A DNA stretch of 64,000 bases from NCBI RefSeq assembly GCF_028291725.1, contig NZ_JAQGNT010000007.1:62001-126000 (forward strand). The letters are read 5' to 3'. A program made the translations under genes and the position numbers. The number at the start of each line of letters is the position of its first letter. The stretch's first letter is position 1. This DNA is from Hydrocarboniphaga sp. (GTDB lineage: Bacteria; Pseudomonadota; Gammaproteobacteria; Nevskiales; Nevskiaceae). The notes under the pieces were generated by a model. It was not told where the DNA came from and made no database searches. It saw only the letters and a list, made by a program, of their open reading frames with translations. Shown here one piece after another: positions 32,813 to 41,940 of this stretch.

Positions 32813-33646
32813 TCAGTGGATCGGCGTGCCGATGCGCGAGAAGAACGGGCGCTTGCTCTGCGCGTCCCAGCTCATCCAGATGAAGAACGCGCGGCCGACC
32901 AGGTTCTTCTCCGGGATCGTGCCCCAGCCGCGGCTGTCGAAACTGCCATCGCGGTTGTCGCCCATGCCGAAGTACTGGCCGGGCGGCAGCACCAGTTCAC
33001 CACCCGAGCACAGCGCCTCGTTGGCGCCGGAACTGCCGGGGCCGCACAGGCCGTCGCTCGGGCGGTTCGGATCGGTGAGGATATGGTGCTCGACTCCGCC
33101 GAGGTTCTCGAGCAGCCGGTAACGCACGTCGGACGAGGAGCCCGAGGCCGCGTAGACGCCGTCGGCGTCGAGCTTGGCGACCTCGCCGTTCACGTACAGC
33201 GTCTTGTCCTTGTAGACCAGGTGATCGCCGGGCACGCCGACGATGCGCTTGATGAAGTCGGTCGAGGGATCGCGCGGCCAGCGGAACACCACCACGTCGC
33301 CGCGCTTGGGGCCGCCGTCACCGAAGAACCGGTAATGAAACACCGGGTCGCGCAGGCCGTAGGTAAACTTGTTGACCAGGATGAAATCGCCCTTGATCAG
33401 CGTCGGCAGCATCGACTCCGACGGAATCCGGAACGGCTCGGCGACGAACGAGCGCAGCACCAGCACCGCGAAGATCACCGGGAAGAACGAGCGGCAGAAA
33501 TCGATGATCCAGCCCGGCTTGTCGTCGCCGCCGATCAGCGCGCGGCGGCGCCCGGCCAGCCATAGTTTGTCGATCAACCAGCCCAGGCCGGTGACGAAAG
33601 TGAGAACCGTCAACAGCACCGCAAAATCAAAATGTACGTCGGACAT
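32813..33646 (-). CDS. lepB: Signal peptidase I
   Basis: The 277-residue protein has two N-terminal membrane helices (about 8-25 and 60-80), the catalytic Ser in PSESMLPTLIKGDFILV, and the Lys in FIKRIVGVPGDH. The box E region MGDNRDGSFDSRGWG follows. It cleaves Sec and Tat signal peptides in the inner membrane. It follows lepA after 38 bases. Confidence 0.97.
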   Translation of the reverse strand: MSDVHFDFAVLLTVLTFVTGLGWLIDKLWLAGRRRALIGGDDKPGWIIDFCRSFFPVIFAVLVLRSFVAEPFRIPSESMLPTLIKGDFILVNKFTYGLRDPVFHYRFFGDGGPKRGDVVVFRWPRDPSTDFIKRIVGVPGDHLVYKDKTLYVNGEVAKLDADGVYAASGSSSDVRYRLLENLGGVEHHILTDPNRPSDGLCGPGSSGANEALCSGGELVLPPGQYFGMGDNRDGSFDSRGWGTIPEKNLVGRAFFIWMSWDAQSKRPFFSRIGTPIH

Positions 33647-33684
33647 CGTGTTGCCCCGCCTCCCGTCGAACTACGACAACTAAT

Positions 33685-35499
33685 CTAATCGGCCTTGCTG
33701 CTCTTGCGCTCGACCCCGAGCACCGCCAGGAAGGCCTCCTGTGGGATCTCCACGGCGCCGACCTGCTTCATGCGCTTCTTGCCTTCTTTCTGCTTCTCGA
33801 GCAGCTTCTTTTTACGGCTGATATCGCCGCCGTAGCACTTGGCCAGCACGTTCTTGCGCAAGGCCTTGACCGTGGAACGGGCAATGATCTTGGCGCCGAT
33901 GGCGGCCTGGATCGCGACGTCGAACATCTGCCGGGGTATCAGCTCCTGCATACGCTCGCACAAATCCCGCCCGCGCGCATAGGCGGCGTCGCGATGCACG
34001 ATCGTGGCCAGCGCGTCGACCGGGTCGCCGTTGACCAGCACGTCGAGCTTGACCAGCGGTGCCGGCTGGAAGCGCAGGAATTCGTATTCGAACGAGGCAT
34101 AGCCGCGGCTGACGCTCTTCAACCGGTCGAAGAAATCGAGCACCACCTCGCCCATCGGCATCTCGACTTCGAGCTGCACCTGGTTGCCGAAGTATTTGAG
34201 GTTACGCTGCACGCCGCGCTTCTCCATGCACAACTGCATCACCGGGCCGACATAGTCCTGCGGCATCAGCACGCGGCAATTGATGATCGGCTCGCGGATG
34301 TCGGAGAACTCGCTGCCCTCGGGCAGCTCGGCCGGGTTGTCGATCTTGCGCAACTCGCCGTCGCTGCCGAGGATCTCGTAGACTACCGACGGCGCGGTGG
34401 TGATCATGCTGATGTCGTACTCGCGCTCCAGGCGCTCCTGCACGATCTCCATGTGCAGCATGCCAAGGAAGCCGACGCGGAAGCCGAAGCCCAGCGCGGT
34501 CGAATTCTCCGGTTCGTACTGCAGCGCCGAGTCATTCAGGCGCAGCTTGGACAGCGATTCGCGGAAGTCTTCGAAGTCGTCGGCGTCGATCGGGAACATG
34601 CCGGCGAACACGCGCGGCTGCACCTTCGCGAAGCCCGGCAGGGCCTGCTCGCAGGGCCGCGCCGGATCGGTCAGCGTGTCGCCCACCGGCGCGCCGAAAA
34701 TGTCCTTGATGCCGGCGATCAGGAAGCCGACTTCGCCGGTTTCCAGTGCCTCCTTGAACAGGCGCTTGGGTGTGTGCACGCCGAGCGAGCCGACTTCGTA
34801 ATCCTTGCCGGTCGACATCACCCGCATCTTTTGACCCTTGCGGATGCGGCCGTTGATGACGCGCACCAGCGACACCACGCCCAGATAATTGTCGAACCAG
34901 GAGTCGACGATCAGCGCCTGCAGCGGAGCATTCGGGTCGCCCTTGGGCGGCGGCAGCGTGTGAATCACCGCCTCGAGCACGTCCGGCACGTTCAGGCCGG
35001 TCTTGGCCGAGATGCGCAGCGCGTCGTGCGCCGGGATGCCGATGACGTCCTCGATCTCCTTGGCGACGCGCTCGGGCTCGGCGTTGTGCAGGTCGACCTT
35101 GTTCAGCACCGGCAGCACGTCGAGGTTCAGCTCCAGCGCGGTGTAGCAGTTGGCCACCGACTGCGCCTCGACACCCTGGCTGGCATCGACTACCAGCAGT
35201 GCGCCTTCGCAGCTCGCCAGCGAGCGGCTGACCTCATAACTGAAATCGACATGGCCGGGCGTGTCGATCAGGTTGAGCTGGTAGGTCTCGCCGTCTTTGG
35301 CCTGGTATTCCAGCGACACCGCCTGGGCCTTGATGGTGATGCCGCGCTCGCGCTCGATCGGATTGTTGTCGAGCACCTGCGCCTGCATCTCGCGCAGCTC
35401 CAGGCCGCCGCAGATCTGGATGAAGCGGTCGGCCAGCGTCGATTTGCCGTGATCGATGTGCGCGATGATGCAGAAGTTGCGGATGTTCGACTGTTTCAT
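33685..35499 (-). CDS. lepA: Elongation factor 4 (LepA)
   Basis: The 604-residue translational GTPase has [13 protein letters not shown] (G1), RGITIKAQ (G2), DTPGHVDF (G3), NKVD (G4), and the LepA-specific C-terminal domain ([33 protein letters not shown]). EF4 acts on stalled or initiating ribosomes. Length is usual (~600). It starts a block that continues with lepB, DUF4845, rnc, era and recO. Confidence 0.98.
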   Translation of the reverse strand: MKQSNIRNFCIIAHIDHGKSTLADRFIQICGGLELREMQAQVLDNNPIERERGITIKAQAVSLEYQAKDGETYQLNLIDTPGHVDFSYEVSRSLASCEGALLVVDASQGVEAQSVANCYTALELNLDVLPVLNKVDLHNAEPERVAKEIEDVIGIPAHDALRISAKTGLNVPDVLEAVIHTLPPPKGDPNAPLQALIVDSWFDNYLGVVSLVRVINGRIRKGQKMRVMSTGKDYEVGSLGVHTPKRLFKEALETGEVGFLIAGIKDIFGAPVGDTLTDPARPCEQALPGFAKVQPRVFAGMFPIDADDFEDFRESLSKLRLNDSALQYEPENSTALGFGFRVGFLGMLHMEIVQERLEREYDISMITTAPSVVYEILGSDGELRKIDNPAELPEGSEFSDIREPIINCRVLMPQDYVGPVMQLCMEKRGVQRNLKYFGNQVQLEVEMPMGEVVLDFFDRLKSVSRGYASFEYEFLRFQPAPLVKLDVLVNGDPVDALATIVHRDAAYARGRDLCERMQELIPRQMFDVAIQAAIGAKIIARSTVKALRKNVLAKCYGGDISRKKKLLEKQKEGKKRMKQVGAVEIPQEAFLAVLGVERKSSKAD

Positions 35500-35572
35500 A
35501 GACCGCTAGGGAGTGCCCGCTCCCGAAGGACAGCGGAACATGAAGACAAGATGATGGTGTTCAGTATACCGG

Positions 35573-35652
35573 GTAGGTCGGCAATCCCTTGCCGACGTGT
35601 AAGGTCCGATGCGCAATGCGGGCCACACGTCGGCAAGGGATTGCCGACCTAC
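35573..35652. repeat. Type B palindromic repeat, copy 4
   Basis: A full-length type B element (arms GTAGGTCGGCAATCCC and complement) lies between lepA and the glutaredoxin-like gene. Its right-hand GTAG supplies the stop codon of the glutaredoxin-like gene (35649-35651, minus strand). Confidence 0.92.
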
Positions 35653-35897
35653 AGGTTGCGGTCCCGGACCCAGTCCGCGACCGCTGCGGAGTCGAACACC
35701 GTTGCGCACACCACGCCGCCGTCGCCGGTATCCAGCAGCACCGGGATCTTGAGCCCGTATCGCCGCTGCCAGTCCTCGCGGCTGTCGACATCGGCCTCGG
35801 CGACCTGCCCGGCCAGTTGCGGATACGCGGTCAGCAGCTCCATCGCCATCTGCTCGCACAGATGGCAGCCGGGCCGGCTCAGCAGCAATAGACCCAC
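35649..35897 (-). CDS. Glutaredoxin family protein (DUF836-like)
   Basis: The 82-residue protein begins MGLLLLSRPGCHLCEQM, a thioredoxin-fold CxxC (CHLC) site, and keeps the cis-Pro strand (LKIPVLL). Similar small proteins are encoded between mucD and lepA in many gammaproteobacteria. A redox role is inferred from the motif. The stop codon comes from a type B repeat. The ATG is 2 bases after the DegP stop. Confidence 0.88.
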   Translation of the reverse strand: MGLLLLSRPGCHLCEQMAMELLTAYPQLAGQVAEADVDSREDWQRRYGLKIPVLLDTGDGGVVCATVFDSAAVADWVRDRNL

Positions 35898-35899
35898 GC

Positions 35900-37462
35900 T
35901 CAGCGAGGGACCGCGGCCGCCGGAACCTCGAGCGGCAGGAACGACGGCGCGCCACCGCGGTTGATCAGCACCGGCACGGTCACGCCCGGCGTCAGCAGGC
36001 TGACGATCTCGGCCAGGCGCTGCGGCGTACCGACCTCCTGGCCGGCAATCGACTGCAGGATGTCACCGCGGCGGATGCCGGCCTGCTGAGCCGCACCCGC
36101 GGCGACGCTCTCGACCACCACACCGGCCCCGACCAGGTGCGCGTGGCGGCGCATCTCGTCCGGAATCTCGCTGACGGTCAGGCCCAAGGATGGAGCACCG
36201 GGCGCCGGCCTGGTCGCCGGCGGCACCTGAACCTGGCTGCCGTCGGCGACTTCGCGGTCCTGGTTGTCGAGTTGGCCGACTTCGACCTTGATCGTCACCT
36301 GCTTGCCGTCGCGCTGCATCACCAGCGGCACGATCGAACCCGGATCGGCATTGCCGACCATTGGCGGCAGCGCTGCCGACACCTGCAGCTCTTCGCCGTT
36401 GAAACTCAGAATCACGTCGCCGGCCTTGATGCCGGCGCTTTCGGCCGGGCTGCCCGGCATCACGCGCGCGACCAGGGCGCCGACCGGGCGCTCCATGCCG
36501 AAAGTCTGGGCGAGGTTGCGATCGACTTCCTGCACCACGACACCGAGCCAGCCGCGAGTGACGCGGCCGTGCTCCTTGAGCTGGCGCGCGACCTTGGCGG
36601 CGACGTCGATCGGGATCGAGAACGACACGCCCTGATAACCGCCGGACTGGGAGTAGATCTGCGAATTGACGCCGACCACCTCGCCTTCGAGATTGAACAG
36701 CGGGCCGCCGGAATTGCCCGGGTTGATCGCGACATCGGTCTGCACGAACGGCACGTACTGCTCGGAAATCAGGTTGCGGCCCTTGGCCGAGACGATGCCC
36801 GCGGTCACCGAGTAATCAAAGCCGAACGGCGAGCCGATCGCCAGCACCCACTGGCCCGGGCGCAGCTTGGCGTAGTCGCCGAGCTTGACCGCCGGCAGGC
36901 CCTTGGCGTCGATCTTCAACAGCGCAAGATCGGCACGCTCGTCGGAGCCGACCACCTGGGCAGTGAACTGGCGCCGGTCGAGCAGGCGCACGATCACTTC
37001 CTTGGCGTCCTGCACGACGTGGTAATTGGTCAGGATGTAGCCGTCTTCCCACAGGATGAAGCCCGAGCCCAGCGGTTGCGGCGCGCCGGGTGCGGCCTCG
37101 CCTTCATCCTGCTGGCTGTCGCCGGGCGCGTCACCCGGATCGGCGTCGGTGGAGTTGTCCGGTACGCCGGGTGCGCTGCCCTGATTGCCGTTCTGTTCCA
37201 GGAAGCGGCGGAACCATTCCGGCGCATTTTGCAGGCCGTCCGGAGTCTCGCCACTGCCGGGCGCTAGCGGATCGGGCATACGCGCGGCGCTGACCGTGCT
37301 GATATTGACGACCGAGGGACTGGCACGTTCGACCAGATCGGCAAAATCAGGATAACCGCCGGTCGAGGATGGCCTGGAGCAGCCGGAGACCGCGAAGAGT
37401 AGCAACATCGACGCGACCGTCGCGGTCATCGACCTCCGCGACAGGCGTGCAACTTCAATCAT
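35900..37462 (-). CDS. mucD: DegP/MucD-type periplasmic serine protease
   Basis: The 520-residue protein has an N-terminal signal with a lipobox-like LFAVSGC. A trypsin-like domain has the catalytic triad His (ILTNYHVV), Asp (ADLALLKID) and Ser (NPGNSGGPLFN). Two PDZ domains follow (about 310-400 and 420-515). It degrades misfolded envelope proteins. A Gly/Pro/Asp-rich insertion lies near residues 60-110. The ATG at 37462 gives the signal peptide; the longer in-frame region upstream is made of repeat DNA and is rejected. Its place next to rseA and rpoE fits the sigma-E envelope stress locus. Confidence 0.93.
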   Translation of the reverse strand: MIEVARLSRRSMTATVASMLLLFAVSGCSRPSSTGGYPDFADLVERASPSVVNISTVSAARMPDPLAPGSGETPDGLQNAPEWFRRFLEQNGNQGSAPGVPDNSTDADPGDAPGDSQQDEGEAAPGAPQPLGSGFILWEDGYILTNYHVVQDAKEVIVRLLDRRQFTAQVVGSDERADLALLKIDAKGLPAVKLGDYAKLRPGQWVLAIGSPFGFDYSVTAGIVSAKGRNLISEQYVPFVQTDVAINPGNSGGPLFNLEGEVVGVNSQIYSQSGGYQGVSFSIPIDVAAKVARQLKEHGRVTRGWLGVVVQEVDRNLAQTFGMERPVGALVARVMPGSPAESAGIKAGDVILSFNGEELQVSAALPPMVGNADPGSIVPLVMQRDGKQVTIKVEVGQLDNQDREVADGSQVQVPPATRPAPGAPSLGLTVSEIPDEMRRHAHLVGAGVVVESVAAGAAQQAGIRRGDILQSIAGQEVGTPQRLAEIVSLLTPGVTVPVLINRGGAPSFLPLEVPAAAVPR

Positions 37463-37605
37463 GGGGATCAAACTCCCGGATCCGGCTTGGGGCGAACGCA
37501 AAATGTCGCGCCATTCTAGGGGAGTCGGCCACGAAAGAAACCCGCCGACCCAAAAACGCGGGCCGGGGTAGGGGCTCAGAAGCGAATGGCCCTTATTAAG
37601 CTGCC

Positions 37606-37693
37606 GTAGGCTGGGTTGAAGCGTAGCGAAACCCAGCGGCAGAGCTGCCATACGAGCGCCAAGCTGGGTTTCGCTACGTTCAACCCAGCCTAC
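37606..37693. repeat. Type D palindromic repeat
   Basis: Arms GTAGGCTGGGTTGAAGCG and CGTTCAACCCAGCCTAC with inner arms AGCGAAACCCAGC / GCTGGGTTTCGCT. It resembles type A in plan but has a different sequence. It stands directly beside a type C pair in the rseA-mucD gap, where rseB would be expected. Confidence 0.88.
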
Positions 37694-37699
37694 CGCCCT

Positions 37700-37780
37700 C
37701 AATCGCGGACAAGGTCCGCTCCTACGGTCGCGTAACCAGGGGTGCGCAACATTCCCGTAGGAGCGGTCCTTGACCGCGAT
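37700..37780. repeat. Type C repeat, copy 2, arms outward
   Basis: CAATCGCGGACAAGGTCC-GCTCCTAC is followed after 31 bases by GTAGGAGCGGTCCTTGACCG. The two arms are in the opposite order from copies 1 and 3, so the pair looks like the right arm of one element next to the left arm of another. The whole stretch from 37463 to 37843 (381 bases) holds only types C and D repeats and no gene. Confidence 0.85.
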
Positions 37781-37843
37781 CCACCCATCCCGCATCAGCC
37801 ACGGCGTCGACAACCGCGGCAGATCGAGGATTGCAGCAGGGCC

Positions 37844-38479
37844 TTACTGGCGCGGTGCGGCGTCCGCCGCCGCGGAGGAGTCGAAGCGGGCGTAACGCTG
37901 GCCGCTGGCATCGGCATAGGCGGCGTTGTTGCGGCTGGCGACATAGTCGCGCAGCAGCGCCGCGTATTCTTCGTCGGCGAAAGTGGACCCGGAGTTGTCG
38001 CCGCCGCTCAGGGACACCGACTGCAGGCGCCCCATCGCACGCGTGCCCGGCAGGCTCAGCGTATTGCCCAGCGGGTTGCTGACGCGGACGCTGTTGCCTT
38101 CGCTATCGCCGGACCCACCGCGGAACTCGTTGCCATGCTGCTGAGGTGCCAGGAACAGCACCGCGGCAGCCCCCATGGAAGCGGCAGCGGCGAAGCCGAC
38201 AGCCGGCTTCCACGGCAGCGCGACGATACGGCGGCGGAAGGCCACCAGGTCGACCACGCGGCCGCTTTTCTTGGGCTCTTCGAGCGCGGCCATCACGTCG
38301 GCGCAGATGCAAGGCTGCCCGGCCAGGTAGCCGATGCCTTCGGCGATATCGCGGCGCAGGTGCCAACGGCTCCAGCGCCGCGCCAGATCGGTGTCCTGAT
38401 CCAAAGAAGCCAGCAGCCGATCCAGCTCGGCATCGCTGCATTCGCCATCAACCAGAGCAGACAGAGATTCTTGCGACAT
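37844..38479 (-). CDS. rseA: Anti-sigma-E factor RseA-like
   Basis: The 211-residue protein starts MSQESLSALVDGECSDAELDRLL, the usual beginning of the RseA/MucA cytoplasmic sigma-binding domain. A helix (about 93-112, VGFAAAASMGAAAVLFLAP) crosses the membrane, and a Ser/Gly-rich periplasmic domain follows. It would hold RpoE inactive until cleaved by DegS and RseP. It is 156 bases downstream of rpoE, a longer gap than usual, with a possible sigma-E promoter in it. No rseB follows. Confidence 0.9.
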   Translation of the reverse strand: MSQESLSALVDGECSDAELDRLLASLDQDTDLARRWSRWHLRRDIAEGIGYLAGQPCICADVMAALEEPKKSGRVVDLVAFRRRIVALPWKPAVGFAAAASMGAAAVLFLAPQQHGNEFRGGSGDSEGNSVRVSNPLGNTLSLPGTRAMGRLQSVSLSGGDNSGSTFADEEYAALLRDYVASRNNAAYADASGQRYARFDSSAAADAAPRQ

Positions 38480-38535
38480 GGGTTCGGGACCTGTGGGACT
38501 CGTACGACGGTTCGCGATTAAGCGTGGATACAGGC

Positions 38536-38562
38536 TAAACCACTTTTACGGAGCTTAGTTCC
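38536..38562 (-). promoter_or_regulatory. Sigma-E-like promoter candidate for rseA
   Basis: Reading the minus strand, GGAACT is followed after 16 bases by GTTTA, close to the ECF sigma-E pattern GGAACTT-N16-GTCTA. It lies 57 bases upstream of the rseA ATG, inside the rpoE-rseA gap. If real, rseA would have its own stress-induced promoter. No similar pair is visible directly upstream of rpoE. Confidence 0.35.
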
Positions 38563-38635
38563 GACTTGTTACAAATTGTACTGGCACCGTGTGGCCAAAC
38601 TTTACCCCGTGCCCGGCCTGTTTTTCAGCCCAGCA

Positions 38636-39208
38636 TCAACCCAGCAAAGGCTGGACCACCGCGTCGATCGCCTCACGCGCACGGAAGATCCGCGAGCGCA
38701 CCGTGCCGATCGGGCAGTTCATGACTTCGGCGATCTCCTCATAGGACAGGCCGTCGAGCTCGCGCAGCGTGATCGCCTGGCGCAGATCCGGCGGCAGCTT
38801 GGCGATGGTCTCGCCGACCTTGCGCTTGAGCTCGTCGGACAGCAGCAGGGATTCGGGCGTGTCCGAATCCGACAGCTGCTCGGTATGGCCGTACTGCTCG
38901 GCGTCGTTGACGTCGATGTCCTGGTTCGACGGCCGGCGGCCACGGGCGACGATGTAGTTCTTCGCGGTGTTGATGCCGATGCGGTACAGCCAGGTGTAGA
39001 ACGCGCTCTGGCCACGGAAACCGTTCAGGGCGCGATACGCCTTGATGAAGGTTTCCTGGGCAACGTCGGGCGCGTCCGCGTCGCCGACCAGGCGGCTGAC
39101 CAGTTGGATGATCTTGTATTGGTATTTACGGACCAGCAGTTCGAAGGCGCGCTTGTCGCCTGCCTGGGCGCGCTCGACCAACTGTTCGTCTACTAGTTCT
39201 TCGCTCAT
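38636..39208 (-). CDS. rpoE: RNA polymerase sigma factor RpoE/AlgU
   Basis: The 190-residue ECF sigma factor has region 2 (AFELLVRKYQYKIIQLVSRLVGDADAPDVAQETFIKAYRAL) and region 4 (LREILDGLSYEEIAEVMNCPIGTVRSRIFRAREAI pattern). It directs envelope stress genes. It is divergent from nadB with a 99-base gap, as in E. coli and Pseudomonas, and is followed by rseA. Confidence 0.97.
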   Translation of the reverse strand: MSEELVDEQLVERAQAGDKRAFELLVRKYQYKIIQLVSRLVGDADAPDVAQETFIKAYRALNGFRGQSAFYTWLYRIGINTAKNYIVARGRRPSNQDIDVNDAEQYGHTEQLSDSDTPESLLLSDELKRKVGETIAKLPPDLRQAITLRELDGLSYEEIAEVMNCPIGTVRSRIFRAREAIDAVVQPLLG

Positions 39209-39307
39209 GCGCGGCCGCGCGGCCTTCGCCTTGTCTATAACGCTAAAATAAGATTTGGAGACCGCGCGCCCCGGGCGGCCAGCACACTAGTCTAACGAAT
39301 CCAGACC

Positions 39308-40978
39308 ATGAGTGGACCCGCGGCATCCCCGAAAGTACTGATCATCGGCAGCGGAGCGGCAGGCCTGACCTGCGCGCTGAAGCTGGCGCGGCATGGGATC
39401 GCCAGCACCGTGGTCTCCAAGGCCCAGCTCGAATCGGGTGCCACGCTGTGGGCCCAGGGCGGCATCTCCGCAGTGTTCGACGAGAACGACTCGCTGGAAG
39501 CCCATGTGCGCGACACGCTGGTCGCCGGTGCCGGCCTGTGCCAGGACGAGGCGGTGCGCTTCACCGTCGAGCGCGGCCCCGGCGTGGTGCGCTGGCTGCA
39601 GGAGTCCGGCGTCGACTTCACCCGCGAAAGCGGTGCCGACGGCAAGCTCCACCTGACCCGCGAAGGCGGCCACAGCCACCGCCGCGTGGTCCACGCGGCC
39701 GACTCGACCGGCCACGCGGTGGAGACCACCCTCGCCGGCCTGGCCGCGGCCAATCCGCTGATCCAGGTCCGCGAGCGCACCATATCGCTGGACCTGATTC
39801 TCGACGAGCAGCGCAAGCGCGTGATCGGCGCGTATCTGTACGACCGCAGGACCAAGCGCGTCGATGCGGTACCGGCGCAGTGCGTGGTGCTGGCCAGTGG
39901 AGGCGCGAATCAGGTTTACCTGTACTCGAGCAATCCCTTCGGCGCCTCCGGCGACGGCATCGCCATGGCCTGGCGCGCGGGTTGCCGCATCGCCAACATG
40001 GAATTCATGCAGTTCCATCCGACGATCCTGTACAACCCGGGTCTGACCAACAGCGGCCTGACCAACAGCGGCGGCAACGGCGGCAGCAGCGTGCCGGCGC
40101 AGGGCGCGCGCTCGTTCCTGATCAGCGAGGCGCTGCGCGGCGAAGGCGCAGTGCTGCGTCTGCCGACCACCGGCGAACGCTTCATGCCGCGCTTCGACGC
40201 GCGCGAAGAACTGGCGCCGCGCGACGTCGTTGCCCGTGCGATCGACCATGAAATGAAGCGCCTCGGTCTGTCGCACGTGCACCTGGACATCAGCCACAAG
40301 GATGCAAGCTTCATCGAGGAGCATTTTCCGAGCATCCACGCGCACTGCGCCGCACTCGGGCTGGACATCACCCGACAGCCGATCCCGGTGGTGCCGGCGG
40401 CCCATTTCACCTGCGGCGGCGTGCTCACCGATCTGGCCGGGCGCACCGACGTCGAGGGCCTGTATGCCGCCGGCGAAACCGCCTGCACCGGCTTGCATGG
40501 CGCCAATCGCCTGGCCTCGAATTCGATCCTCGAATGCCTGGTGTTCGGCGAAGCGGTCGCCGACAACATCGCCGACTCGCTGCTGGTGATGCCACCGATG
40601 CAGGAGCTGCGGCCCTGGGACGAATCGCGGGTTTCGCACTCGGACGAAGACGTTGTTGTGTCGCACAACTGGCTCGAACTACGCACCTTCATGTGGGACT
40701 ACGTCGGCATCGTGCGCACCACCAAGCGCCTGGTGCGCGCACTGAATCGCATCACGCTGCTGCAGCAGGAAATCCAGGATTTCTACGGCAATTACCGTGT
40801 CGATCATCACCTGATCGAGTTGCGCAATCTAGCCGCCTGCGCCGATCTGATCGTGCGCTCGGCGCTGGCGCGGCACGAGTCGCGCGGCCTGCATTACACG
40901 CTGGATTATCCGCAGACCCTGGCCCAGGCCGTGCCGACGATCCTGCCGGGCCGCGTGCTCGGCATCGGAGCACGGTAG
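39308..40978 (+). CDS. nadB: L-aspartate oxidase
   Basis: The 556-residue flavoprotein has the FAD-binding GSGAAGLTCALKLA at the N-terminus, SGATLWAQGGISAVFDENDS, and the substrate region GRTDVEGLYAAGETACTGLHGANRLASNSILE. It oxidises aspartate to iminoaspartate in NAD synthesis. A short Asn/Gly/Ser-rich insertion (NSGLTNSGGNGGSS, about residues 245-258) is unusual, with a small direct repeat of LTNSG. The nadB/rpoE divergence is a conserved arrangement. Confidence 0.97.
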   Translation: MSGPAASPKVLIIGSGAAGLTCALKLARHGIASTVVSKAQLESGATLWAQGGISAVFDENDSLEAHVRDTLVAGAGLCQDEAVRFTVERGPGVVRWLQESGVDFTRESGADGKLHLTREGGHSHRRVVHAADSTGHAVETTLAGLAAANPLIQVRERTISLDLILDEQRKRVIGAYLYDRRTKRVDAVPAQCVVLASGGANQVYLYSSNPFGASGDGIAMAWRAGCRIANMEFMQFHPTILYNPGLTNSGLTNSGGNGGSSVPAQGARSFLISEALRGEGAVLRLPTTGERFMPRFDAREELAPRDVVARAIDHEMKRLGLSHVHLDISHKDASFIEEHFPSIHAHCAALGLDITRQPIPVVPAAHFTCGGVLTDLAGRTDVEGLYAAGETACTGLHGANRLASNSILECLVFGEAVADNIADSLLVMPPMQELRPWDESRVSHSDEDVVVSHNWLELRTFMWDYVGIVRTTKRLVRALNRITLLQQEIQDFYGNYRVDHHLIELRNLAACADLIVRSALARHESRGLHYTLDYPQTLAQAVPTILPGRVLGIGAR

Positions 40979-40981
40979 ACC

Positions 40982-41893
40982 ATGGACAGCGCGCCGCGGA
41001 CCATCCTGGTCACCGGCGCGACCGGCTTCATCGCCGGCTCGCTGATCCCCGCGCTGCTCGCTCGGGGCGACCAGGTCGTTGCGCTGGCGCGCGATGCGAT
41101 AAGGGCGCGAGCAAAACTCGGCGCGAATATCGAAATCGTCGATAGCCTCGACGCTCTCGACGCGACGCGCGTGATCGACGCGGTAGTGAACCTGGCCGGC
41201 GAACCGCTCGCGGGCGGACTCTGGAGCCCGCAACGCAAGCAGCGCTTCATCGACAGCCGCGTAAACACCACAGCCGCTGTCGTCGCCTTGATCGCGCGCC
41301 TACAGAAGAAGCCGGACGTGTTGGTCAGCGGGTCGGCGGTGGGCTACTACGGCGATCGCGGCGACCACGCGCTGGCCGAGCATGACGAGCCGACCACGGA
41401 GTTCATGTCCGAGTTGTGCGTGCTGTGGGAAGCCGAGGCGCTCCGTGCAAGCAGGCTCGGCGTACGGGTCTGCCTTTTGCGCACCGGCCTGGTGTTCGGT
41501 CGCAACGGCGGCCTGCTGCCGCCGTTGCTGCTGTCGAGCCGCTTCGGCATGGGCGCCGTGCTGGGCGACGGCCGCCAATGGCAGCCGTGGATTCATCTCG
41601 ACGACGAAGTCGGCATCATCCTGCATCTGCTGGACCATCCCACGATCAGCGGACCTCTGAATGCCGTGGCACCCGAGCCGGTGACACAGCGAGCATTGAT
41701 GCGAGCGATTGCCGATGAGATGCATCGACCGTTGTGGCTGCGAGTACCAAGGCCGGCACTGAAGTTGACAGGCGAAATGTCGGCGCTGTTCCTGATCAGC
41801 CAGCGCGCGCTGCCGGTATTGGCGCTGAAGGCTGGATACGCGTTCAGGTACCCGGATTTGCGCAAGGCACTTGCCGCGATCATCAACCCCTAG
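40982..41893 (+). CDS. TIGR01777 family NAD-dependent epimerase-like protein
   Basis: The 303-residue short-chain dehydrogenase-like protein has the Rossmann start LVTGATGFIAGSLIPAL, the region VVNLAGEPLAGGLWSPQRKQRFIDSRVN typical of TIGR01777/YfcH, and a C-terminal VPRPALKLTGEMS. The YYGDRGD region follows SGSAVGY. Substrate is unknown; SulA-like and SDR39U1 are other family names. It starts 3 bases after the nadB stop, so it may be cotranscribed. Confidence 0.9.
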   Translation: MDSAPRTILVTGATGFIAGSLIPALLARGDQVVALARDAIRARAKLGANIEIVDSLDALDATRVIDAVVNLAGEPLAGGLWSPQRKQRFIDSRVNTTAAVVALIARLQKKPDVLVSGSAVGYYGDRGDHALAEHDEPTTEFMSELCVLWEAEALRASRLGVRVCLLRTGLVFGRNGGLLPPLLLSSRFGMGAVLGDGRQWQPWIHLDDEVGIILHLLDHPTISGPLNAVAPEPVTQRALMRAIADEMHRPLWLRVPRPALKLTGEMSALFLISQRALPVLALKAGYAFRYPDLRKALAAIINP

Positions 41894-41940
41894 CCCGGGT
41901 GAAACCCCGGATTGCGCGCTATGGTTTACGAACATCCACC

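Noticed and set aside
37463-37813. N-terminal extension of the DegP/MucD gene
   Set aside because: The extension is translated type C and type D repeat DNA; the signal peptide begins at 37462.
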